This document shows, piece by piece, positions 1-5,783 of a stretch of DNA of 8,077 nt (its first letter is position 1; every line of letters starts with the position of its first letter). The stretch is from an uncultured Treponema sp. Lineage in GTDB: Bacteria > Spirochaetota > Spirochaetia > Treponematales > Treponemataceae. The notes beneath the pieces were generated by a model that worked only from the letters and a program-made list of their open reading frames with translations, did not search any database and had not been told where the DNA came from. The stretch spans positions 1 through 8,077 of the forward strand of contig CAMAFU010000070.1 of the NCBI GenBank assembly GCA_945833725.1, read 5' to 3'. The translations under genes were made by a program, and so were the position numbers.

Positions 1-38
1 GCAACTCCACCTTCAATAAATTTAAAATCCTTTTCCAT
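1..38 (-). CDS. N-terminal fragment of a minus-strand gene, possibly ArgJ (glutamate N-acetyltransferase)
   Basis: Only the first 12 full codons plus two bases lie in the window, reading MEKDFKFIEGGV and probably A. The start is well supported: an AGGA Shine-Dalgarno core on the minus strand at 49-46 sits 7 nt before the ATG, and a near-consensus promoter lies upstream at 77-105. The 'IEGGV' string a few residues from the start resembles many bacterial ArgJ proteins, which begin with a short segment of the type IEGGVTAPKGF. ArgJ transfers the acetyl group from N-acetylornithine to glutamate in the cyclic arginine pathway. The family call rests on about five residues and is tentative. That a gene starts here is much surer than what it encodes. 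Confidence 0.5.
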   Translation of the reverse strand, partial: MEKDFKFIEGGV

Positions 39-76
39 AGTTTTTTCCTAAAAATATATTGAATAAATATACATTT

Positions 77-105
77 ATTATAAAATCTTTTGTATATTTA
101 TGCAA
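77..105 (-). promoter_or_regulatory. sigma-70-type promoter of the minus-strand gene at the left edge
   Basis: On the minus strand TTGCAT (105-100) and a perfect TATAAT (82-77) are separated by exactly 17 bp. Transcription would start near position 70, giving a leader of about 32 nt before the ATG at 38 with its AGGA ribosome binding site. The -35 hexamer lies inside a palindrome-like element described separately, so a repressor bound there could block RNA polymerase. Confidence 0.7.
91..105 (-). promoter_or_regulatory. putative operator with ArgR-box geometry over the -35 region
   Basis: The minus strand reads TTGCATAAATATACA. The half-sites TGCAT and ATACA (one mismatch to perfect symmetry) are separated by the 4-bp AT spacer AAAT. 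The ARG box of ArgR/AhrC has the same 5-4-5 layout (TGAAT-wwww-ATTCA). A 14-of-15 identical element lies in the citrate synthase leader at 8009-8023. ArgR as the binding protein is inferred; the shared sequence and its overlap with the -35 hexamer are seen directly. Confidence 0.4.
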
Positions 106-160
106 TAGAAAAAATATAGCAGCTGTAGGGCTTGTGCATTATAAATTGATGAGAAAAATT

Positions 161-227
161 GGGGCGCGAAGGAGCGAATGGGCAGCTCCTGTTTGTCCTG
201 CGGCGGTTACGGTTCTGCGGCGGTTAC
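161..227. repeat. GC-rich intergenic element with inverted and direct repeats
   Basis: This 67-bp block has 44 G/C bases (about 66%) inside strongly AT-rich flanks. It contains the inverted repeat AGGAGC (170-175) / GCTCCT (185-190) with a 9-nt loop, and the 13-bp direct repeat CTGCGGCGGTTAC at 198-210 and 215-227. Edges are abrupt: 'gagaaaaatt' on the left, 'ttttcagaaa' on the right. It is not convincingly coding in any frame. The composition and repeat content suggest a small dispersed intergenic element (REP- or MITE-like) or a structured leader RNA. No target-site duplication was recognised. Whether it occurs elsewhere in the genome cannot be seen from here. Confidence 0.45.
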
Positions 228-256
228 TTTTCAGAAATGTTTTTTTTATGTATATT
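228..256 (+). promoter_or_regulatory. possible promoter of the HD-domain gene
   Basis: TTTTCA (228-233, four of six matches to the -35 consensus) and TATATT (251-256, five of six to -10) are 17 bp apart. The predicted start site at about 263 is one base before the ATG at 264, which would make the mRNA leaderless. The match is only moderate in an AT-rich stretch. A second -10-like hexamer, TATAAA at 140-145, has no recognisable -35. Confidence 0.3.
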
Positions 257-263
257 TACTTTC

Positions 264-968
264 ATGGATAAAGATGAAATCGAAACCCTTAAGGCTGATG
301 CTGGTGATGTCTTTCAAATTTTTGATTCCTGTTCACCTTTTGGAAATAACGGCAGTTTTAACGGTGAACTGGTAAAGTCCTGCATTCACAAAATTGCTTC
401 CCGGCTTCTTGACGAAAAAGATTGTAATTCTCTTTTTGATTGGATGGAAAACAATGAATTTTTTTCAAGTCCGGCCAGCTCCAGGTTTCATGGAAATGTA
501 AAAGGCGGGTTGGCTGCTCATTCTCTTATGGTTGTGCGCCAGTGCTTTTCTTTTGCTGTTCCTTTATTTGAAAATTTTCTTCTTGCCCATAAAGAAGGAA
601 ACTGGCATTTTTCTGCAACTGATATTTTTCTTGCTGCCATTGCCCACGATTTTTGCAAGGCTGGCTTTTATTCTACCGAGTATAGAAAAACTAAAAATTT
701 TGAAGGCAACTGGGTTTATGAGCCGTATTTTAAAGTTAAATCCGGCAACAGAAATTTAGGTCATGGAAACGAATCTGTCCTTGTTTTCCTGTCTGTTTTT
801 CCCCGGTACATTAATAACAGACCTGTTCTTGAAGCCATAAGCCGTCACATGGGATTTTCAGATTTGTCCGAAAACGAATCCTTCAATTATTCTGTTTTTT
901 TGGAAAATCCTCTTGTTATTCTTCTTCAGTTGGCAGATCAGACTGCATCTCAATGGTTTAATTTATAA
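264..968 (+). CDS. HD-domain phosphohydrolase of unknown substrate
   Basis: A 234-residue protein with the metal-binding pattern of the HD superfamily: H86 in a GGLAAHS motif, the HD doublet H128-D129 in 'AIAHDFCKAGFY', H167 in 'LGHGNE', H195 in 'ISRHMG' and D225 in 'QLADQTAS'. These residues normally hold one or two divalent metals for phosphoester hydrolysis. The segment 'FFSSPASSRFHG' and the HDxCKAxFY motif recall a group of uncharacterised HD hydrolases of 200-240 residues common in Firmicutes and often found near phage or mobile genes; that resemblance is from memory. No signal peptide or membrane segment is seen, so it should be cytosolic. I chose the ATG at 264. Upstream in-frame starts (TTG 159, ATG 237) would add an implausible peptide encoded mainly by the GC-rich element. 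None of the three has a Shine-Dalgarno sequence. It ends 56 bp before sufS on the same strand. The true substrate cannot be told. Confidence 0.85.
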   Translation: MDKDEIETLKADAGDVFQIFDSCSPFGNNGSFNGELVKSCIHKIASRLLDEKDCNSLFDWMENNEFFSSPASSRFHGNVKGGLAAHSLMVVRQCFSFAVPLFENFLLAHKEGNWHFSATDIFLAAIAHDFCKAGFYSTEYRKTKNFEGNWVYEPYFKVKSGNRNLGHGNESVLVFLSVFPRYINNRPVLEAISRHMGFSDLSENESFNYSVFLENPLVILLQLADQTASQWFNL

Positions 969-982
969 AAAAGTATTTAACA

Positions 983-1015
983 TAGTAGATTAGTAGGTGA
1001 TATTTTTTATATAAT
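983..1015 (+). promoter_or_regulatory. putative sufS promoter with tandem TAGTAG repeat
   Basis: A perfect TATAAT lies at 1010-1015. The predicted start site (about 1022) is only three bases before the sufS ATG at 1025. No good -35 hexamer is present at the matching distance; instead the direct repeat TAGTAG occurs at 983-988 and 991-996 (8-bp period), where an activator or repressor could bind. It does not match the IscR consensus that I know. An AGGTGA at 995-1000 is too far (24 nt) from the ATG to act as a ribosome binding site. Confidence 0.35.
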
Positions 1016-1024
1016 TCAATTACT

Positions 1025-2263
1025 ATGAATAAATATCGAAAGGATTTTCCTTTATTTCAGGCTATTGATGAAAAAAATTCTCAGGACAACAGCGGCCTTG
1101 TTTATTTTGATACAGCGGCAACAGCCCAAAGACCTTATATTGTGCTTAATGCCATGACGCATTTTTATTCAACGCAAAATGCAAATCCTTTAAGGGGGCT
1201 TTATTCTTTAAGTGAACGGGCTACAAAGGCCTATGAAGATGCAAGGGAAACTGTTGCTTCTTTTCTAAATGCTTCAAGCAGCCGGGAGATTGTTTTTACC
1301 CGTAATGCAACGGAAAGCCTTAATCTTGTTGCAAACTCTTATGGCATGGAGTTTGTAAATGAAGGTGATGAAATTGTTGTATCAATAATGGAGCATCATT
1401 CAAATATTCTTCCATGGCAGAATGTCTGTCAGAAAAAAGGTGCTTCCCTGAAATTTTTATATGTTGATAAGGAATCTGGTGAAATTCCCGAATCTGAATA
1501 TGATAAAATCACAGAAAAAACAAAAATCGTTGCCATAACTCATGTAAGCAATGTTCTTGGAACAACAAATCCAATAAAAAAAATTGCGGAAATTACCCAC
1601 AAAAATGGCGGAGTTATTGTTGTGGACGGTGCCCAGTCTGCTCCTCATATTTCTGTTGATGTACAGGAACTTGATGCTGATTTTTTTGCTTTAAGCGGTC
1701 ATAAACTTTGCGGTCCTATGGGAATAGGTGCTCTTTACGGAAAACTTTCCTTGCTCGAAAAAATGCAGCCTTTTTTGCGTGGCGGCGAGATGATTGAATA
1801 TGTTACAGAAACCGGTGCAACATGGGCGGAGGTGCCTCACAAATTTGAAGCCGGTACTGTAAGTGCTGCGGATGCTGTAGGTATGGCATCTGCAATAAGG
1901 TACATTTCTTCCATAGGGATGGACAACATAACAGCAATGGATGAAAAACTTTCTGTTCAACTTGTTGAAGGCCTTAAAAAAATTCCCCATGTAAATCTTA
2001 TAGGCAGCAAAGACCCTTCCAGACGGTGCGGAATTATTACTTTTACAGTTGATGGTGTTCATCCTCACGATGTGGCAACTTTGCTCAGCGACGAAAATAT
2101 TGCCATAAGGGCAGGGCATCACTGTGCTCAGCCTTTAGGAGCTTTTCTCGGCATAAATGCAACAGCCCGGGCAAGCCTTTATTTTTACAACACAGAAGAA
2201 GAAGTTGACTATCTCCTGGAAAAAATCTCAAAATTACGGGAATGGTCTGGCTATAAAGATTAG
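1025..2263 (+). CDS. sufS: SufS-type cysteine desulfurase
   Basis: A 412-residue, full-length PLP-dependent class V aminotransferase-fold enzyme that takes sulfur from L-cysteine, leaving alanine and an enzyme persulfide for Fe-S cluster assembly. Visible landmarks: 'MEHHSNILPWQ' at 122-132 with the His that stacks on PLP; D201-G-A-Q203 binding the pyridine ring; K227 in 'SGHKLCGP', the PLP Schiff-base lysine; C367 in 'RAGHHCAQPLG', the persulfide-forming cysteine; and R382 in 'ARASLYFYN', which binds the substrate carboxylate. The RAGHHCAQPL form and 'VHPHD' at 345-349 resemble Bacillus SufS enzymes that work with SufU. With the catalytic cysteines aligned, H348 corresponds to the histidine that takes over zinc in the Bacillus SufS-SufU complex. 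The N-terminus 'YRKDFPLF' fits the family, so this ATG is right although no Shine-Dalgarno sequence precedes it. It heads an apparent operon with the CDF gene and sufU. Confidence 0.97.
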   Translation: MNKYRKDFPLFQAIDEKNSQDNSGLVYFDTAATAQRPYIVLNAMTHFYSTQNANPLRGLYSLSERATKAYEDARETVASFLNASSSREIVFTRNATESLNLVANSYGMEFVNEGDEIVVSIMEHHSNILPWQNVCQKKGASLKFLYVDKESGEIPESEYDKITEKTKIVAITHVSNVLGTTNPIKKIAEITHKNGGVIVVDGAQSAPHISVDVQELDADFFALSGHKLCGPMGIGALYGKLSLLEKMQPFLRGGEMIEYVTETGATWAEVPHKFEAGTVSAADAVGMASAIRYISSIGMDNITAMDEKLSVQLVEGLKKIPHVNLIGSKDPSRRCGIITFTVDGVHPHDVATLLSDENIAIRAGHHCAQPLGAFLGINATARASLYFYNTEEEVDYLLEKISKLREWSGYKD

Positions 2264-2267
2264 TTTT

Positions 2268-2284
2268 AAGGAATTACGGTAATT
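2268..2284 (+). promoter_or_regulatory. ribosome binding site overlapped by a perfect 13-bp palindrome
   Basis: AAGGAA at 2268-2273 is the likely Shine-Dalgarno sequence of the cation exporter, 11 nt from its ATG. Directly after and overlapping it is the perfect palindrome AATTAC-G-GTAATT (2272-2284), which ends at the base before the start codon. It could be a protein operator or a small mRNA hairpin that masks the start. Its left arm belongs to the 8-mer AATTACGG, found three times nearby (2232, 2272, 2327). Confidence 0.35.
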
Positions 2285-3454
2285 ATGGTTTCATTGCTTT
2301 CTAAAATTTTTATAAAAGACCGGTTTAATTACGGCGATAAAAATGTCCGGCATCAGTACGGAATGTTGTGCGGTTTTTTCGGTATTTTTTTGAACCTTGT
2401 TCTATTTGCGTTTAAGGCTTTTGCCGGTTTTATTACAAAAAGTATTGCCGTTACAAGTGATGCCTTTAACAACCTGTCTGATGCGGCCAGTTCTATTGTT
2501 CAAATATTAGGATTTAAACTTTCTTCAAAAAAACCTGATATGGAACATCCTTTCGGACATGGCAGAATGGAATATATTTCTGGTCTTATAATAAGTTTTT
2601 TTATTTTCCTTATGGGATTTGAACTTTTAAAAACTTCCTTTGAAGGGCTTTTTAAACCTTCCGGAACAAAATTTTCGCTGCTTTCTGTTTCCATAATGAT
2701 TTTTTCAATTCTTGTAAAAACCTATATGTATTTTTACAATCACACTATCGGAAAAAAAATTGACTCTGTTTCTATGGAAGCTGTGGCAAAAGACAGTTTA
2801 AGCGACTGTATTGCAACTTCTGTTGTAATTCTTTCTGCGTTTTTAGGCAGATTTACTTCTTTTCCTGTAGATTCAGTTGCCGGTCTTATTGTGGCGTTGT
2901 GCATCATTTATACCGGCTATGACAGTGCAAAGGAAACTATTGCCCCTCTTTTAGGCACTCCCCCTTCAAAAGAATTTGTCGAGGACATAGAAAAAGAACT
3001 TCTTGCCCATAAACCAATTATTGCCATGCACGATTTAATCGTTCACGATTACGGACCGGGAAGAACCATTGTAAGTCTTCATGCTGAAGTTCCGGGAGAC
3101 AGAAATATTTTTGAACTTCACGATGTTATAGACAATGCAGAAGTAGATATTGGAAAAAAGTTTGACTGTCAGGCAACTATTCATCTGGATCCTATTGATA
3201 CAAAAAATGTCCGCCTTGCAGAGTTGAGGGAAGAACTTAAGGAAATTCTCCCGCTTGTTGAAGAAAATCTTTTTGCCCACGATATAAGGATGGTTCCTGG
3301 AACTTCTCACACAAATCTTATTTTTGATGTGGTAAAGCCTTTTTCGTGCAAATGTTCCAATGTGGAACTTTCAAAAAAAATAAATGAAAAGATAAAGGAA
3401 AAACACCCGGACATTAACTGTGTTATTACAGTTGATTCTCCATTTGTAAAATAG
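2285..3454 (+). CDS. cation diffusion facilitator (CDF) metal exporter, probably Mn2+ or Fe2+
   Basis: A 389-residue inner-membrane transporter that should expel divalent metal in exchange for protons. Hydrophobic segments lie at roughly 28-52, 60-80, 97-115, 130-150, 172-190 and 195-212, giving the six helices of the family. The helix 2 motif 'SDAFNNLSDAASS' aligns N62 and D66 with the metal-site aspartates of E. coli YiiP (D45, D49). Helix 5 has D170 and D174 in 'AKDSLSD'. This N-D-D-D set is what I know from manganese-type CDFs such as streptococcal MntE; zinc exporters usually have a His in helix 5. The conserved loop 'HPFGHGRMEYISG' is at 88-100. A cytosolic ferredoxin-like domain spans about 225-305, and a further segment (315-389, with 'CKC' at 355-357) extends beyond the usual 300 residues. 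It follows sufS by 21 bp and precedes sufU by 9 bp, so it is probably co-transcribed. The metal is inferred from motif and context. Confidence 0.92.
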   Translation: MVSLLSKIFIKDRFNYGDKNVRHQYGMLCGFFGIFLNLVLFAFKAFAGFITKSIAVTSDAFNNLSDAASSIVQILGFKLSSKKPDMEHPFGHGRMEYISGLIISFFIFLMGFELLKTSFEGLFKPSGTKFSLLSVSIMIFSILVKTYMYFYNHTIGKKIDSVSMEAVAKDSLSDCIATSVVILSAFLGRFTSFPVDSVAGLIVALCIIYTGYDSAKETIAPLLGTPPSKEFVEDIEKELLAHKPIIAMHDLIVHDYGPGRTIVSLHAEVPGDRNIFELHDVIDNAEVDIGKKFDCQATIHLDPIDTKNVRLAELREELKEILPLVEENLFAHDIRMVPGTSHTNLIFDVVKPFSCKCSNVELSKKINEKIKEKHPDINCVITVDSPFVK

Positions 3455-3463
3455 GAGTAATAT

Positions 3464-3949
3464 ATGGATACAAAGGCACTTTACAGGGAAATTTTAAATG
3501 ATCACAATGTAAATCCTTCTCATAAAAACGAACTTACTGATGCAACTGTTCAGCTTAACGGTGTTAATCCCAGCTGTGGCGATAATATTACGCTTTTTTT
3601 GAACATAAACAATGGAATTATTACAGACGGTTCTTTTACAGGTTCCGGATGTGCCGTAAGTCAGGCCAGTGTTGATATGATGCTTGATCTTGTAATCGGA
3701 AAATCTGTGGAAGAGGCGGAAAGCCTTTATTCTGTTTTTACGGAAATGATTAAAGGTAATGCTACCGATGAAAATCTTGAAAAACTGGAAGAAGCTGCGG
3801 CTCTGCAGGATATTTCCCACATGCCGAGCAGGGTAAAATGCGCTGAACTGGGATGGCGGACCATGGATCAGATGTTGAAAACACCTTTGGTCCAGGCTGT
3901 AATTAAAAAAACTGCTTCATTACCTCATATTGAATGTGCAGGAAATTAA
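3464..3949 (+). CDS. sufU: SufU, zinc-containing sulfur acceptor / Fe-S assembly protein
   Basis: A 161-residue IscU-like protein of the SufU branch. Its ligands are all present: C38 in 'NPSCGDN', D40, C63 in 'GSGCAVSQAS' and C126 in 'RVKCAELGW', corresponding to C41, D43, C66 and C128 of Bacillus SufU. The stretch from about 80 to 118 between the second and third cysteine includes the extra segment that separates SufU from IscU. In Firmicutes SufU binds zinc, docks on SufS, accepts the persulfide sulfur and passes it on to SufBCD; older work treats it as a scaffold. AGGAG at 3453-3457 overlaps the stop codon of the preceding exporter gene and sits 6 nt before the ATG, a clear translational link. 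It is the last gene of the plus-strand block and faces the WYL regulator tail to tail across 17 bp. No sufBCD genes follow. Confidence 0.95.
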   Translation: MDTKALYREILNDHNVNPSHKNELTDATVQLNGVNPSCGDNITLFLNINNGIITDGSFTGSGCAVSQASVDMMLDLVIGKSVEEAESLYSVFTEMIKGNATDENLEKLEEAAALQDISHMPSRVKCAELGWRTMDQMLKTPLVQAVIKKTASLPHIECAGN

Positions 3950-3966
3950 CGGAATTTGCTTGAAAA

Positions 3967-4923
3967 TTAAAATTTTTTTGAGGCGTCATTCATTTTTTTA
4001 ATTTCGTTTTTCCATAGTTCTACAAGTCTTGGCGGACTTACGGGAATGGCTTCACTTCCAAAACTTAAGGTTTTTGAGAGAACTTCTGTAAGACGGGCAG
4101 TGGGGAAAGAAAGCCTTATTGTTAAAAGACCGTTTTGTGTAATATTTTCCAGTTTTTGCTTTGGATGCCAAATTTGTGTTTTGATGATGTTTGCCGCCTC
4201 TGAAAAAAAATCAATCGTAACAGTTTCTGTTTTTTCACCAAAGAAAATGCCGAATCCGTTGGAAATAAGTCTTTCAAGTTTTTCTTCAAAAGTATTGTCG
4301 CGTTTCGGAATATTTTGCCCTGTCAGTTCTGTTTTTTTTATGCGGGAAACTTGAAAAGTTCTGAAATCTTCCCGCAGGCGGTCAAAGGAAAGTAAATACC
4401 AGCTGCCACTGTAGTTTATAAGCCGGCAGGGTTCAACGATTCTGCTGGATTCAATTCCTTTGGAGGAAATGTAAAAAAGTTTAAGGCAAAGGGATTTTTT
4501 TAGGGCCGTACATATTTCGTAAAATAATTCCGGTTTCATTACATTTGCCTGTGGTACCTGATATTGAATTTTATCGCAAAGTGTAATGTAGTCTTTTGGA
4601 ATCATCTGCTCAATATTGTTAAGAAGTTCTTCTGAAACGGCTGGAAAATAATTTTCGTTTTTGAGCATGGACTGCATGGAAAGGTATGTAAGAAGAAGAT
4701 GCTGATCCAAAAACTGAAGATGGTCAAAGGATTTTGAATAATGATAGGATTTTTCTTTAAAATCCCATTCAATCGGGGCTTCAAATCTGTCCCTCATATA
4801 TTCAATATCCCTTTTTACCTGTCTGGAACTTATTTCAAATTCTTTACAAACCTGGGATATTGTAAAACTTCCCTGAGACCTTAGTTTTCTGTCTATAAAA
4901 AGAATCCGCTCTGTCTGGCTCAT
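3967..4923 (-). CDS. WYL-domain transcriptional regulator with N-terminal winged helix
   Basis: A 318-residue DNA-binding regulator. Residues 1-60 form a DeoR/HTH_11-type winged helix (SERIL-like opening 'SQTERILFID', recognition region 'ISSRQVKRDIEYM' at 31-43). The WYL domain spans about 130-205 and shows W175-Y176-L177 followed by 'FRTFQVSRI' at 187-195, the usual ligand-pocket strand. A C-terminal WCX-like extension runs to the end. WYL domains sense small ligands or nucleic acid and can repress or activate; the target is not known. The ATG follows the tpiA stop with no base between (TAAATG on the minus strand), and no strong Shine-Dalgarno sequence precedes it, so translation is probably coupled to tpiA. 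It may act on tpiA or on the convergent suf genes, but no binding site was recognised. The 3' end lies 17 bp from the sufU stop. Confidence 0.9.
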   Translation of the reverse strand: MSQTERILFIDRKLRSQGSFTISQVCKEFEISSRQVKRDIEYMRDRFEAPIEWDFKEKSYHYSKSFDHLQFLDQHLLLTYLSMQSMLKNENYFPAVSEELLNNIEQMIPKDYITLCDKIQYQVPQANVMKPELFYEICTALKKSLCLKLFYISSKGIESSRIVEPCRLINYSGSWYLLSFDRLREDFRTFQVSRIKKTELTGQNIPKRDNTFEEKLERLISNGFGIFFGEKTETVTIDFFSEAANIIKTQIWHPKQKLENITQNGLLTIRLSFPTARLTEVLSKTLSFGSEAIPVSPPRLVELWKNEIKKMNDASKKF

Positions 4924-5673
4924 TTACAGCCCGTTGCAGATAGGAATGAAAGTTTCGGCTTTTAAGGATGCACCACCAATAAGACCGCCGTCTATATCGT
5001 TTTGTGACAGAAGTTCCCTGTAGTTTTTTACATTCATGGAACCACCGTACTGAATTATTATTTTTCCGGCACATTCTGAATCATACATTTTTTCAATTAC
5101 TTTCCGGGCGTAACTGTGAATCTGCTGGGCATCGTCTGGCGTTGCTGTTTTTCCTGTTCCTATGGCCCATACAGGTTCGTAAGCAATGGTTATGTGTTCA
5201 AGCTGTTCCCTTGAAACACCCTGCAAAGCAGAATTCAACTGTCTTTCGCAGACTTTTTCGGCTCTGCCTACCTCCCGCTGGGCAAGAAGTTCTCCAATGC
5301 AAAGAACAACATCAAGGCCTGTTGAAAGGCAACGGTGTACTTTCATGTTTATAAGTTCATCACATTCACCGAATTCGTACCGCCGTTCTGAGTGACCTAA
5401 AATTACAGTCTGAACGCCTATATCTTTTAACATGACAGCGGAAACTTCGCCTGTATGGGCACCGTTTTCTGTAGCAGCACAGTTCTGTGCTCCGAGAATT
5501 ATGTTTGTTCCATTTGTAATTTTTGCAACGGCATCCAGATATACAAAGGGCGGTGCGATCATTATTTTATTGGGGCAGTCTTTTAAGTTTTCTACAAGTT
5601 CTTTTACAAGGTTTACTGCACTTTCCCTGTCCATATTCATTTTCCAGTTTCCGGCAACATAAGTTCTGCGCAT
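4924..5673 (-). CDS. tpiA: triosephosphate isomerase
   Basis: A complete 249-residue TIM barrel that interconverts dihydroxyacetone phosphate and glyceraldehyde 3-phosphate in glycolysis. Motifs in order: 'AGNWKMN' with N9 and K11; 'GAHTGEVSA' at 71-79; 'LGHSERR' with the electrophilic H94; 'AYEPVWAIGTGK' with the catalytic base E166 and the mobile loop 6 at about 167-177; 'YGGS' at 209-212; and the phosphate-binding 'GGLIGGASL' near 229-237. No key residue is missing. GGAGG at 5683-5679 is 5 nt before the ATG, a strong ribosome binding site. It has its own promoter at 5734-5762 and is followed without a gap by the WYL regulator gene. Confidence 0.98.
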   Translation of the reverse strand: MRRTYVAGNWKMNMDRESAVNLVKELVENLKDCPNKIMIAPPFVYLDAVAKITNGTNIILGAQNCAATENGAHTGEVSAVMLKDIGVQTVILGHSERRYEFGECDELINMKVHRCLSTGLDVVLCIGELLAQREVGRAEKVCERQLNSALQGVSREQLEHITIAYEPVWAIGTGKTATPDDAQQIHSYARKVIEKMYDSECAGKIIIQYGGSMNVKNYRELLSQNDIDGGLIGGASLKAETFIPICNGL

Positions 5674-5733
5674 AAAATCCTCCAGACATCGGCTTTAAAA
5701 TCTAAATTTTTCGTACTGTTTTATAATCCGGTA

Positions 5734-5762
5734 ATTTTATATTGATTTTATTATGTTGTCAA
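5734..5762 (-). promoter_or_regulatory. sigma-70-type promoter of tpiA
   Basis: On the minus strand a perfect TTGACA (5762-5757) and TAAAAT (5739-5734, five of six) are 17 bp apart, the best promoter in the window. The predicted start near 5727 gives a leader of about 54 nt. The -35 lies only 22 bp past the rsuA stop codon, and no terminator hairpin is visible between, so read-through from rsuA may add to tpiA expression. A short inverted repeat CCGGT (5728-5732) / ACCGG (5764-5768) brackets the promoter. Confidence 0.75.
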
Positions 5763-5783
5763 AACCGGCACGCTTTTCTGCTT

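Noticed and set aside
159..263. N-terminal extension of the HD protein from TTG 159 or ATG 237
   Set aside because: The added residues are mostly encoded by the GC-rich element, look unlike a folded N-terminus, and neither start has a ribosome binding site.
178..375. Small plus-strand frame starting at ATG 178, preceded by GAAGGAG
   Set aside because: The purine-rich stretch is only 3 nt from the ATG, the peptide resembles no family I know, its first part is just the GC-rich repeat, and the rest lies out of frame inside the HD gene.
1691..2122. Minus-strand open frame of 143 codons inside sufS
   Set aside because: It lies wholly within the strongly supported sufS gene, matches no family I recognise, and is explained as an antisense shadow.
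3963..3979. AAAATT-AA-AATTTT hairpin followed by T residues between sufU and the WYL gene, as a terminator
   Set aside because: The stem is only six A/T pairs with a 2-nt loop, too weak for a rho-independent terminator, and it largely consists of lysine and phenylalanine codons at the end of the WYL gene.
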